Positions 10,793-19,933 of a DNA stretch of 64,000 bases are shown here, piece by piece. Positions within the stretch are counted from its first letter, which is position 1; every line of letters starts with the position of its first letter. This DNA comes from Trueperaceae bacterium (lineage in GTDB: Bacteria > Deinococcota > Deinococci > Deinococcales > Trueperaceae), in NCBI GenBank assembly GCA_011389865.1, contig JAABTL010000003.1, positions 1-64,000 of the forward strand, in the 5' to 3' direction. The notes under the pieces are model-generated. The model was given only the letters and a program-made list of their open reading frames with translations. It searched no databases and was not told where the DNA came from. Both the position numbers and the translations under genes were made by a program.

Positions 10793-10855
10793 ATGACGAC
10801 GACACCCCACGCCCGCGCGGCAACCCGACGCTCGGACCCCGGAGGGCGCCCATGA
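10793..10855 (+). CDS. Putative 20-residue leader peptide upstream of hoxE
   Basis: An ATG seven bases after GGAAGGA opens a frame of 20 codons ([20 protein letters not shown]) that ends with TGA overlapping the hoxE ATG (ATGA). It is not in frame with hoxE. The ribosome-binding block is the one conserved with hydB, so the start is likely to be used, and hoxE, which has only a GGAGGG within this frame, would be translationally coupled to it. The peptide has no known homologue that I recognise; it is rich in Thr, Arg and Pro. A loss of frame that once fused it to hoxE is a possible alternative. Confidence 0.45.
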   Translation: MTTTPHARAATRRSDPGGRP

Positions 10856-11441
10856 GTGCGCTGCGCGCGGCGGCCGGCGCGGCATCGGGCACGGCCGGCG
10901 CCGCCGGCGGCCCGCCGCCCGCCGACGACCCGCGGGTGGCCCTGCTGACCACCCAGCTCAAGAAGGTGCGCTACCGCGCCGACGCGCTGATCGACGTGCT
11001 GCATGCCGTGCAGGACATCTACGGCTACCTGTCGCCCGAGGTGCTCACCACCGTGGCCGACGCCCTGCAGCTGCCGCCGAGCCGCGTGCTGGGGGTCGCG
11101 ACCTTCTACCACCTCTTCAGCTTCGAGGCCCGCGGCGACCACACCTGCACCGTGTGCACCGGCACCGCCTGCTTCGTGAAGGGCGCCGACGCGCTGATGG
11201 CCGGTGTCACCGAGGCCTACGGCGTGGCGCAGGGCGCCACCCGCGAGGACGGCTCGCTGTCGCTGCTCGAGGCGCGCTGCATCGGTAGCTGCGGCCTGGC
11301 GCCGGTGGCGCTGATCGACGGCGCGGTCGTCGCCAAGGCGACGCCCGACGCGCTGATCGCGGCGATCCGCACCGCGATGGAGGCTTCCGAGTCCGCCGAG
11401 GACGCGGTGCGCGAGGCCGCGGCCGGCGAAGGGGGTGCCGC

Positions 11442-11445
<4 letters not shown>
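10852..11445 (+). CDS. hoxE: Bidirectional [NiFe] hydrogenase, HoxE diaphorase subunit
   Basis: This 197-residue thioredoxin-like [2Fe-2S] protein is related to NuoE. The four cysteines lie in [14 protein letters not shown] and [16 protein letters not shown]. Upstream text [20 protein letters not shown] and [16 protein letters not shown] is diagnostic of the NuoE/HoxE helical region. It is part of the HoxEFU diaphorase that passes electrons between NAD(H) and the HoxYH hydrogenase. The first 25 residues are Ala/Gly/Pro-rich. The gene overlaps hoxF by four bases. The operon order hoxEFUYH followed by the protease matches group 3d enzymes. Confidence 0.92.
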
Positions 11446-13147
<1,702 letters not shown>

Positions 13148-13148
<1 letters not shown>

Positions 13149-13873
13149 TGGCCGGCGTCAACCTGAAGATCGACGGCGTCGAGATCGAGGCGCCCGTCGG
13201 TGAGAACCTCATGCAGGCCGCCACCCGCGCGGGCGTCCGCGTCCCCGGACTGTGCCAGCTCGACGGGCTCTCGGTCGTCGGCGCCTGCCGCCTGTGCATG
13301 GTCGAGATCGCCGGGACGCCGCGTCCGCGCCCCGCCTGCGCCACCCCGGTCGGCGAGTCGATGGACGTCCACACCGACACGCCTCGGCTGCGCGAGCACC
13401 GCCGCGTGCTGCTCGAGATGCTCTTCGCCGAGGGCCAGCACATCTGCGCTGCCTGCGTCGCCAGCGGCGCCTGCGAGCTGCAGAACCTCGCCGCCGAGCT
13501 CGGCGTCGACCACGTCAACTTCACCCCGCCGCCCACGCGGTTGGAGATGGACCTGTCGCACCCGCGCTTCGGCTACGACCCGAGCCGCTGCGTGCTCTGC
13601 ACCCGCTGCGTGCGCGCCTGCGCCGAGGTCGAGGGCGCCTTCACCTGGGGCGTCGCCGGCCGCGGCCGCGAGACCCACCTGGTCGCCGACCTCGGCGTGC
13701 CGTGGGGGGAGGCCGAGAGCTGCACCTCGTGCGGCAAGTGCGTCTCCGCCTGCCCGGTGGGCGCGCTCTTCGAGAAGGGCACGTCGGTGGGCGAGCGGCG
13801 CGTGACCCGCGCGCTGGTCTCCACCCTCACGGCCCGCCGCGACCGTGAGTCGCACCGGGAGGTGCTCAAGTGA
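13148..13873 (+). CDS. hoxU: Bidirectional [NiFe] hydrogenase, HoxU iron-sulfur subunit
   Basis: This 241-residue protein corresponds to the N-terminal part of NuoG. It has a plant-type [2Fe-2S] site ([27 protein letters not shown]), the His-Cys [4Fe-4S] motif ([16 protein letters not shown]), and two ferredoxin-type sites, [18 protein letters not shown] and [16 protein letters not shown]. It carries electrons from HoxF to HoxY. The gene starts on the last base of hoxF and overlaps hoxY by four bases, consistent with a tightly coupled operon. Confidence 0.94.
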
Positions 13874-14418
13874 GCAAGCCGCGCGTCGCGACCGTCTGGC
13901 TGGCCGGCTGCAGCGGCTGCCACATGTCCTTCCTCGACCTCGACGAGTGGCTGATCGACCTCGCGCAGGCCGTCGACCTCGTCTACAGCCCCATCGCCGA
14001 CGTCAAGGACTTCCCCGACGACGTCGACGTCACCCTCGTCGAGGGCGCGGTGGCCAACGCCGACAACCTCGAGCTGCTGCTGCAACTGCGCGAGCGGAGC
14101 AAGATCGTCGTCGCGTTCGGCGACTGCGCGGTGCACGGCAACGTCAGCGCCATGCGCAACCCGCTGGGCGACCCCGGCGAGTTGGTCGCCGAGGCGTACC
14201 GCGACGCGGTCACGAGCCTGCACGGCCACCTGCCCGACCCGGAGAACGGCATCGTGCCGGCCCTGCTGCCGCGCGTGATGCCGGCGCACGAGGTCGTGCG
14301 CGTCGACGCCTACCTGCCCGGCTGCCCGCCGTCGGCCGACCGCATCCGCACCGCCGTCGAGGCCCTCCTCGCCGGGACGAGCCCCGAGCTGGCGCCCTCG
14401 CAGCGCCGCTTCGGCTGA
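13870..14418 (+). CDS. hoxY: Bidirectional [NiFe] hydrogenase, HoxY small subunit
   Basis: This 182-residue small subunit has the proximal-cluster motif [19 protein letters not shown], the [17 protein letters not shown] region and [11 protein letters not shown], giving the four cysteines of a single [4Fe-4S] cluster. The short length without further cluster domains is normal for HoxY. No export signal is present. It hands electrons from the HoxH NiFe site to HoxU. A spacer of only 15 bases containing GAGGGGGGAGG, a good ribosome-binding site, separates it from hoxH. Confidence 0.94.
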   Translation: MSKPRVATVWLAGCSGCHMSFLDLDEWLIDLAQAVDLVYSPIADVKDFPDDVDVTLVEGAVANADNLELLLQLRERSKIVVAFGDCAVHGNVSAMRNPLGDPGELVAEAYRDAVTSLHGHLPDPENGIVPALLPRVMPAHEVVRVDAYLPGCPPSADRIRTAVEALLAGTSPELAPSQRRFG

Positions 14419-14433
14419 GAGGGGGGAGGCCGC

Positions 14434-15876
14434 ATGCCCCGCACGCTACTCATCGATCCCGTGACCCGCATCGAGGGCCACGCCAAGATCACCGTCCGCC
14501 TGGACGACGCCGGCGCCGTCCAGGACACCCGCTTCCACGTCACCGAGTTCCGCGGCTTCGAGGCCTTCTGCCGCGGCCGCTCCGTCTACGAGATGCCCGC
14601 GCTCACCGCCCGCACCTGCGGCATCTGCCCGGTGTCGCACGTGCTGACGGGCGCCAAGGCCGGCGACGCCGTCCTCGGCGTCGAGCCGCCGCCCGCCGCT
14701 AGGGCGCTGCGCCGGATGATGAACCTCGGCCAGATCCTGCAGTCGCACTCGCTGTCGTTCTTCCACCTCAGCGCCCCCGACCTGCTGCTCGGCTTCGACT
14801 CCGCCCCCGGTGCCCGCAACGTCTTCGGCCTGATCGACGCCGAGCCCGAGATCGCGCGCCGCGGCATCCGCATGCGCCGCTTCGGCCAGGAGGTCATCGC
14901 GGCCCTCGGCGGGCGCAAGATCCACCCCGCCTGGGCCGTCCCCGGCGGCGTCCTCGGCAACATCGACCCCGAGGCCGTGGAGCGCCTGCGCGCCGAGCAC
15001 GAGACGATCGTGCACGACGCCAAGTGGGCGTGGGCGCGCTACGGCGAGCTCGTCGACGCGCACCCCGCCGAGGTCGCCGCCTTCGGCGACTTCCCCAGCC
15101 TGTTCTTCGGCATCGTGTCGCCCGACGGCGCCTGGGAGCACCACGACGGCCTGCTGCGCTTCATCGACGCCGAGGGCAACCGCGTGGGCGAGGACTTCCC
15201 GGCCGAGCGCTACGCCGAGTTCATCGGCGAGGTCGCCGACGCCGACACCTACCTCAAGTCGCCCTACCACCTGGGCGCCCAGGGCGGGGCGCCCGTGGGG
15301 CCGCAGGCCCCCGGCACCTACCGCGTGGGCCCCCTGGCGCGCGTCAACCTCGCCGAGCGCATGGGCACCCCGCTCGCGGACGCCGCCCTGGCGGACTTCC
15401 GCGGCGAGTTCGGCCGCGTGCCGCTCGGCTCGTTCCACTACCACGGCGCCCGCCTGATCGAGATCCTGGCCTGCGCCGAGCAGCTCGGGGAGCTGCTGAA
15501 CGACCCCGAACTCGGCAGCGGCCCGCTGCGCGCCGAGGCCGGCATCAACCGGCTGCGCGGCGTGGGCGTGAGCGAGGCCCCGCGCGGCACGCTGTTCCAC
15601 GACTACCGCGTCGACGAGGACGGCCGCATCACCGGCGTGCGCATGATCATCGCCACCGGCCACAACAACCTCGCGATGAACCGCACGATCGGCCAGATCG
15701 CCGAGGCCTTCGTCAAGGGTCCCGACGTGGCCGAGGGCGCGCTCAACCGGATCGAGGCGGGCATCCGCGCCTACGACCCCTGCCTCAGCTGCTCGACCCA
15801 CGCGGTCGGCCAGATGCCGCTGGTGCTCCGCGTCGAGGCGGCCGACGGCACCCTCCTGAGGGAGCTGGCACGCTGA
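14434..15876 (+). CDS. hoxH: Bidirectional [NiFe] hydrogenase, HoxH catalytic large subunit
   Basis: This 480-residue protein holds the NiFe site: Cys62 and Cys65 in ARTCGICPVSHVLTGAK, and Cys450 and Cys453 in DPCLSCSTH. The 24 residues after that His are the extension removed by HoxW. TRIEGHAKITV at the N-terminus, GGRKIHPAWAVPGG and EAPRGTLFHDY are further family markers. The protein has the full length for group 3d. With HoxEFUY it forms an NAD-linked cytosolic enzyme that can consume or evolve H2, serving as a redox valve. Confidence 0.94.
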   Translation: MPRTLLIDPVTRIEGHAKITVRLDDAGAVQDTRFHVTEFRGFEAFCRGRSVYEMPALTARTCGICPVSHVLTGAKAGDAVLGVEPPPAARALRRMMNLGQILQSHSLSFFHLSAPDLLLGFDSAPGARNVFGLIDAEPEIARRGIRMRRFGQEVIAALGGRKIHPAWAVPGGVLGNIDPEAVERLRAEHETIVHDAKWAWARYGELVDAHPAEVAAFGDFPSLFFGIVSPDGAWEHHDGLLRFIDAEGNRVGEDFPAERYAEFIGEVADADTYLKSPYHLGAQGGAPVGPQAPGTYRVGPLARVNLAERMGTPLADAALADFRGEFGRVPLGSFHYHGARLIEILACAEQLGELLNDPELGSGPLRAEAGINRLRGVGVSEAPRGTLFHDYRVDEDGRITGVRMIIATGHNNLAMNRTIGQIAEAFVKGPDVAEGALNRIEAGIRAYDPCLSCSTHAVGQMPLVLRVEAADGTLLRELAR

Positions 15877-15878
15877 CG

Positions 15879-16394
15879 ATGCAAGACGACGGGGACGGGG
15901 CGGCGGGTGCGCCGGACGCCGTGACGGCGCCGAGTTCCGGCGCCCCGCCCGTCGTCCACCAGGGCGACCGCGTGCTGCTCCTCGGCATCGGCAACGACCT
16001 GCGCGGCGACGACGGCGCCGGCCCCCGCGTGGCCCGCGCGCTCGAGGGGCGCGTGCCGTGGGAGGTGCGCGCCGTTCACGGCCTGACGCCCGAGCTGGCC
16101 GACGACTTCGCCGAGGTCGACCTCGCCCTGTTCGTCGACGCCCACGCCGACGTCGCGCTCGCGCGCCCGACGTGGACGCACCACCGGGTCGAGGCCGCCG
16201 CCCCCGGCACCCCCCTGCTGGGCCACACGCTGGACGTCCCCGCCCTGCTGGCGCTGACCGCCCAGCTCCACGGCCGCGCGCCGCGGGCGGCGACCCTCTC
16301 GCTGCCGGCGCGCGACTTCTCCCTGGGGGAGACGCTGACGCCGGACGCGGAGGCGGGCGTGGCGGCGGCGGTGGCGGGGTTGCTGGTGCTCTGA
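15879..16394 (+). CDS. hoxW: Hydrogenase maturation endopeptidase for HoxH (HoxW type)
   Basis: The 171-residue protein starts at ATG 15879, two bases after the hoxH stop. After an Ala/Pro-rich 27-residue lead comes RVLLLGIGNDLRGDDGAGPRVA, the family start with the nickel-contacting acidic residue. LALFVDAHADV supplies the second acidic region. LLGHTLDVPALLALTAQLHG and ATLSLPARDFSLGETLTP complete the fold. The neighbourhood assigns it to HoxH processing. It closes the hox operon; no clear terminator follows before the next promoter-like box at 16426. Confidence 0.88.
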   Translation: MQDDGDGAAGAPDAVTAPSSGAPPVVHQGDRVLLLGIGNDLRGDDGAGPRVARALEGRVPWEVRAVHGLTPELADDFAEVDLALFVDAHADVALARPTWTHHRVEAAAPGTPLLGHTLDVPALLALTAQLHGRAPRAATLSLPARDFSLGETLTPDAEAGVAAAVAGLLVL

Positions 16395-16425
16395 GCGTTC
16401 GCCCCCCGCGAGCGATCCCAGGTGC

Positions 16426-16431
16426 TAGCTT
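16426..16431 (+). promoter_or_regulatory. Candidate leaderless -10 box of the nucleotidyltransferase gene
   Basis: TAGCTT ends six bases before ATG 16438, and no Shine-Dalgarno lies between. This gives the sugar gene pair its own start separate from the hox operon. Confidence 0.45.
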
Positions 16432-16437
16432 CGTGCC

Positions 16438-17268
16438 ATGGACCTGATCTGCCTCGCCGCCGGCGCCGGCACCCGCATGGGGCGCCTGGGCGGCTACCTG
16501 CAGAAGTGCATGTACCCGGTCGGCCTGCGGCCCTTCCTCGAGCATGCCTTGGCGCAGGTGCTCGCCAGCGACGCGGTCGACCCCGGCCGCGACCGGCTGG
16601 CGCTGGTCGTCGGGCACCTCGCCGAGCAGGTGCGTGGGCACTTCGGGGACGCGGTCGACGGCCTGCCGATCGTCTACGTCGAGCAGACCGAGCGCCTGGG
16701 GACCGGCCACGCGCTGTCGCTGGCGGCGGACGTGCTGCGGCCGGTCGCGCCGGCGATCGCGTGGCAGGCCGACCTGTTCCCGACCACGGCGATGGTGGAC
16801 GCGGTCGCCCGGCACCCGGCGCCGAACGTCGTGACGCTGGGCCGCGGCCACGAGGACGAGTCCGACCGGCTGCGTGCCAGCGTCGAGAGTGATCGTGTAA
16901 CGCGCGTGTGGGACGGTGATGGGGAGCTGTTCGACGTCGGCCTGTGGAAGCTGGCGCCCGCCGTGCTGGGGCGCATGACCGAGGTGCGGGCGGAGAAGGG
17001 GGAGTACCGCATGCTGCCGAACCTGCAGCGCAGCCTGGACGACGGTGCCGAGGTCGGCTACGTCGTCGCCGACGCCTGGATTCACCTCGGCGGCACCCTG
17101 CCGACGCCCGAGGCCAACGTGCGCGACGTGGTGCGCCGCGTGTGGGCCGCGAGCGACGCGCTGCTGGCGGGCCGGGCGACCGACGCCTACTCTGGCGCCG
17201 GGGCAGGAGACCCAGGGGGGTTCCGCGCAGCGGAACCCCAGGCGTCGACCGGAGGTCGACGCACATGA
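16438..17268 (+). CDS. Sugar-phosphate nucleotidyltransferase-like protein
   Basis: This 276-residue NTP_transferase fold protein starts DLICLAAGAGTRMGRLGGYL, a variant of the G-x-G-T-R signature, then QKCMYPVGLRPFLEH where the usual signature has PK in place of QK. QTERLGTGHALSLAADVL matches the nucleotide-binding loop of the family. Such enzymes join NTP and a sugar 1-phosphate into an NDP-sugar. Its stop overlaps the start of a GHMP sugar kinase (ATGA), a pairing that recalls the HddA/HddC steps for nucleotide-activated heptose, though the sugar here is unknown. The last 22 residues are encoded by DNA that forms two hairpins and are probably not part of the fold. Confidence 0.78.
   Translation: MDLICLAAGAGTRMGRLGGYLQKCMYPVGLRPFLEHALAQVLASDAVDPGRDRLALVVGHLAEQVRGHFGDAVDGLPIVYVEQTERLGTGHALSLAADVLRPVAPAIAWQADLFPTTAMVDAVARHPAPNVVTLGRGHEDESDRLRASVESDRVTRVWDGDGELFDVGLWKLAPAVLGRMTEVRAEKGEYRMLPNLQRSLDDGAEVGYVVADAWIHLGGTLPTPEANVRDVVRRVWAASDALLAGRATDAYSGAGAGDPGGFRAAEPQASTGGRRT
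17217..17262 (+). promoter_or_regulatory. Twin perfect hairpins covering the GHMP kinase ribosome-binding site
   Basis: The first hairpin is GGGGTTCCGC-GCA-GCGGAACCCC (17217-17239, 10-bp stem). The second is GCGTCGACC-GGA-GGTCGACGC (17242-17262, 9-bp stem). The Shine-Dalgarno GGAGG (17251-17255) sits in the loop and first stem bases of the second hairpin, nine bases before the kinase ATG. Ribosomes finishing the upstream gene would melt it, so kinase translation should depend on upstream translation. Confidence 0.6.
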
Positions 17269-18230
17269 TCGTTGCCCGCACCCCCCTGCGCATCCCGCTG
17301 GGCGGCGGCCTCACCGACCTGAAGGCCTACGCCGTGCGCTTCGGCGGCACGACGGTCAGCTCGACGATCGGCCTGGCGGCCCACGTGACGCTGCTGCCGA
17401 GCCTCGACGGGCGCTTCGAGGTGGTCGCCGAGGGCCGGGTGGAGACCGCCGAGCACCTCGATGACCTGCGTCACGACCTCGTGCGCGAGGCGCTGCGCTC
17501 GGTGGACCCGGCGCACCCGCCGGTGCGGCTCGCGGTGTGGGTCGACGTCGCGGGACAGAGCGGCCTGGGGACCTCGGGTGCGGTGACCGTGACCCTCCTG
17601 CATGCTCTGCGGGCCTTCCGCGGCGAGACGCCCGACGGCGCCGTGCTCGGCGCCGAGGCCGCGAACATCGAGGTCGAGGTGCTGCAGGGCGCCTCCGGCT
17701 ACCACGACCCGCACGTGTGCGCCCGCGGTGGCCTGCTGCGGCTCGACTACGACGGACCGCGGGTGCGCGCGCGCGAGGTGGGCATGGCGCCCGAGGCCCG
17801 CGCGGCCTTCGAGGGCTCGCTGCTGCTCTTCTCCAGCGGCCGGCAGGCGCGCACCAAGCCGTCGCTCGACCTCCTCAGCAGCCACTTCGAGGAGGCGCTG
17901 CCGGTGCTGCACGACCTCAAGGCGCTGGCGAACGAGCTCGAACGCGCCCTCGAGGCCGGAGACCTGGCGCGCGCCGCCTGGTGCATCGGCGAGAAGCAAC
18001 GGCTCAAGGAGCGGCTGCCGGGCCACTTCGTCGACGACCACGTGCGCGACGTGACCGCGCGGGTGCGCGCGACGGGCGCCGCCCCGCAGCTCCCCGGCGG
18101 GAAGATCAGCGGTTACGTGCTCGTCTGCTGCCCCGACGGTCAGCACGACGCGGTGCGGGCGGCGCTGTCCGAGCTGCACGAGGTGCCCCTGCGGTTGACC
18201 CGCGGCGGCTCGACGTTCTTGGCCATCTGA
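17265..18230 (+). CDS. GHMP-family sugar kinase (heptose 7-phosphate kinase-like)
   Basis: This 321-residue protein begins MIVARTPLRIPLGGGLTDL, the GHMP opening that positions the sugar. The ATP loop is VAGQSGLGTSGAVTV near residue 96. LLLFSSGRQARTKPSLDLLS and the C-terminal GGKISGYVLVCC correspond to motif 3. The closest characterised relatives by pattern are D-glycero-D-manno-heptose 7-phosphate kinases (HddA) and L-fucose/D-arabinose kinases. It is translated from an ATGA overlap with the nucleotidyltransferase gene and probably phosphorylates the sugar which that enzyme then activates. Confidence 0.8.
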   Translation: MIVARTPLRIPLGGGLTDLKAYAVRFGGTTVSSTIGLAAHVTLLPSLDGRFEVVAEGRVETAEHLDDLRHDLVREALRSVDPAHPPVRLAVWVDVAGQSGLGTSGAVTVTLLHALRAFRGETPDGAVLGAEAANIEVEVLQGASGYHDPHVCARGGLLRLDYDGPRVRAREVGMAPEARAAFEGSLLLFSSGRQARTKPSLDLLSSHFEEALPVLHDLKALANELERALEAGDLARAAWCIGEKQRLKERLPGHFVDDHVRDVTARVRATGAAPQLPGGKISGYVLVCCPDGQHDAVRAALSELHEVPLRLTRGGSTFLAI

Positions 18231-18283
18231 GCGGACGTCGACCGAGTTCGCGGCGGCGCTGGCTCGACTCCTGCGGTGCGTCC

Positions 18284-18313
18284 TTGACGCGTAGGAGACG
18301 ACACCCTTAGACT
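18284..18313 (+). promoter_or_regulatory. Sigma70-type promoter upstream of tctC
   Basis: TTGACG (18284-18289), an 18-base spacer and TAGACT (18308-18313) form a good housekeeping-type promoter. The start would be near 18320, leaving an untranslated leader of about 58 bases before tctC. Confidence 0.6.
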
Positions 18314-18377
18314 GCTTTGCACACAACCCGTGGATCATGAAGTCGCGTACCGTCGCTCGCCTCGGAGGAGGAGTCTC

Positions 18378-19340
18378 ATGTCACGTCTCGTCACCCTCAT
18401 CCTCGTCACCGCAGCGCTCAGCCTGTCGGCCGCCTTCGCGCAGCCGTCCGGCGTGCAGTGCATCGCGCCGTCCGATCCCGGCGGTGGTTGGGACTTCACC
18501 TGCCGCACCATCGCGCCCGTCCTGAGCGAGCTGGACCTGATCAACGGCCAGGTGCGCGCCATGAACATGGCCGGCGCCGGTGGCGGCGTCGCCTTCGCCC
18601 ATGTGGTCGGTCAGCAAGAGGGCAACGAGAACCTGCTCGTCGCCGCTTCGACGGCCACCACCACCCGCCTCGCGCAAGGCCAGTTCCCGGGCTCCACCGC
18701 CGCTGACGTGCGCTGGGTGGCGGCCGTCGGCGCCGACTATGGCGTGATCGGGGTCGCCCCCGACAGCCCGTACACCTCACTCACCGAGCTGATGGACGAG
18801 TGGGCCGCCGAGCCGGCCTCGCTGACGGTCGTGGGCGGCTCGGCCGTGGGCGGTTGGGACCACCTCAAGGTCCTGCTCGCCGCGCAAGCCGCCGGCGTCG
18901 AGAACGTCGAGCGGATCCAGTACGTCTCCTTCAGCAGCGGCGGTCAGGCGATCATCGAGATCGTCGGCGGCCGCGCCGACGTGTTCACTGGCGATGTCTC
19001 CGAGGCGCTGCCGCAGATCGAAGCGGGGAACCTGAAGATCCTCGCCGTCCTCGCCGACGAGCGCATCGAGAGCATGCCCGACGTGCCGACCGCCGCGGAA
19101 CAAGGGATCGACTTCGTGGGCGCGAACTGGCGCGGCTTCTACGTCCCGGCCGGCATCAGCGAGGAGCGCTACCAGTACTGGGCCGACGCCTTCCGTCAGC
19201 TCGAAGCCTCGGAGGAGTACGCCGAGATCCGGGTCCAGAACGGCTTGGCTCCGTTCGCCCGTTTCGGCGACGAGATGGAGCAGTTCGTCCTCGACCAGGT
19301 CGCCGACATCGCGGAGTTGTCCGCCCGCATCGGCGAGTGA
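18378..19340 (+). CDS. tctC: Tripartite tricarboxylate transporter substrate-binding protein
   Basis: ATG 18378 is preferred over the longer ORF start at 18330 because GGAGGAGGAG precedes it and a clean signal peptide follows (RLVTLILVTAALSLSAAFA, cleavage after AFA). The 320-residue exported protein has the TctC pattern: IAPSDPGGGWDFTCRTIAPVL, where the family contacts the ligand carboxylate, then GGSAVGGWDHLKVLLAA, YVSFSSGGQAIIEIVGG and a late YVPAGISEERYQYWADAF. It would bind a di- or tricarboxylate in the periplasm and deliver it to TctAB; the ligand is not known. A strong hairpin separates it from tctB. Confidence 0.88.
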   Translation: MSRLVTLILVTAALSLSAAFAQPSGVQCIAPSDPGGGWDFTCRTIAPVLSELDLINGQVRAMNMAGAGGGVAFAHVVGQQEGNENLLVAASTATTTRLAQGQFPGSTAADVRWVAAVGADYGVIGVAPDSPYTSLTELMDEWAAEPASLTVVGGSAVGGWDHLKVLLAAQAAGVENVERIQYVSFSSGGQAIIEIVGGRADVFTGDVSEALPQIEAGNLKILAVLADERIESMPDVPTAAEQGIDFVGANWRGFYVPAGISEERYQYWADAFRQLEASEEYAEIRVQNGLAPFARFGDEMEQFVLDQVADIAELSARIGE

Positions 19341-19376
19341 TGGCTGGAATCGACTCGTCGGCATAGCGACCGGGTC

Positions 19377-19410
19377 GGAGGCGGAGGCGCGCCCGCGTGC
19401 CTCCGCCTCC
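19377..19410 (+). terminator. Strong hairpin between tctC and tctB
   Basis: GGAGGCGGAGGC and GCCTCCGCCTCC form a perfect 12-bp stem with a 10-base loop. There is no run of T after it, so it is probably a partial terminator or an mRNA-end stabiliser. Such an element would let the binding protein be made in excess over the membrane subunits. Confidence 0.6.
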
Positions 19411-19492
19411 CGCCTGACGCCGAGGTGACCGTGTAGTTGACTGCTGGCCAGTACATGGGCCACACCAGTTCGGACGAGGAGGCGCAGACGAG

Positions 19493-19933
19493 GTGAGTGA
19501 CCGCATCGCCGCCGCGGTGTTGATCGTCGTCGCGGTGGGCTACATCATCATGGCGACGGGCATCCAGATCGGCATGTTCTCGGATCCGCTCGGGCCGAAG
19601 GTCGTCCCGATCCTGGTGGCCGTGTTCGTGATCGCTTCGTGCACGGCGCTGTTGCTGGTTCCGCGGTCCACCACGAGTTGGCCCGACGGGCCCACGGGGC
19701 TGCGGTTGCTGCTGTGCCTCGGCGGGTTCGTGGCGTACGCGCAGCTGCTGGTCCCGTTGGGCTTCATCGTGGCCACGACCCTCGCCTACACGCTGTTCGC
19801 CGTGCTGTTCCACGCCAAGCCGTGGCGCGCGTTGCTGGCCGGCGCCGTCTTCGCGGTGGCGTCGTACGTCCTCTTCTCGGTGGCGCTGGACCTCTTCCTG
19901 CCCACCGGGCGGTTGTTCGCGGGGTGGTTCTGA
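19493..19933 (+). CDS. tctB: Tripartite tricarboxylate transporter small membrane subunit
   Basis: This 146-residue membrane protein has about four hydrophobic segments: IAAAVLIVVAVGYIIMATGI, PILVAVFVIASCTALLLV, LRLLLCLGGFVAYAQLLV with FIVATTLAYTLFAVLF, and ALLAGAVFAVASYVLF. This is the DUF1468/TctB layout. The start is GTG 19493, with GAGGAGG upstream. It is followed directly by tctA, whose GTG lies immediately after its stop codon. TctB supports the large permease TctA; its own role in transport is not well defined in the family. Confidence 0.85.
   Translation: MSDRIAAAVLIVVAVGYIIMATGIQIGMFSDPLGPKVVPILVAVFVIASCTALLLVPRSTTSWPDGPTGLRLLLCLGGFVAYAQLLVPLGFIVATTLAYTLFAVLFHAKPWRALLAGAVFAVASYVLFSVALDLFLPTGRLFAGWF

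Noticed and set aside
14446-17085. 879-residue minus-strand ORF
   Set aside because: It is antisense to hoxH, hoxW and the nucleotidyltransferase, all of which have clear family motifs.
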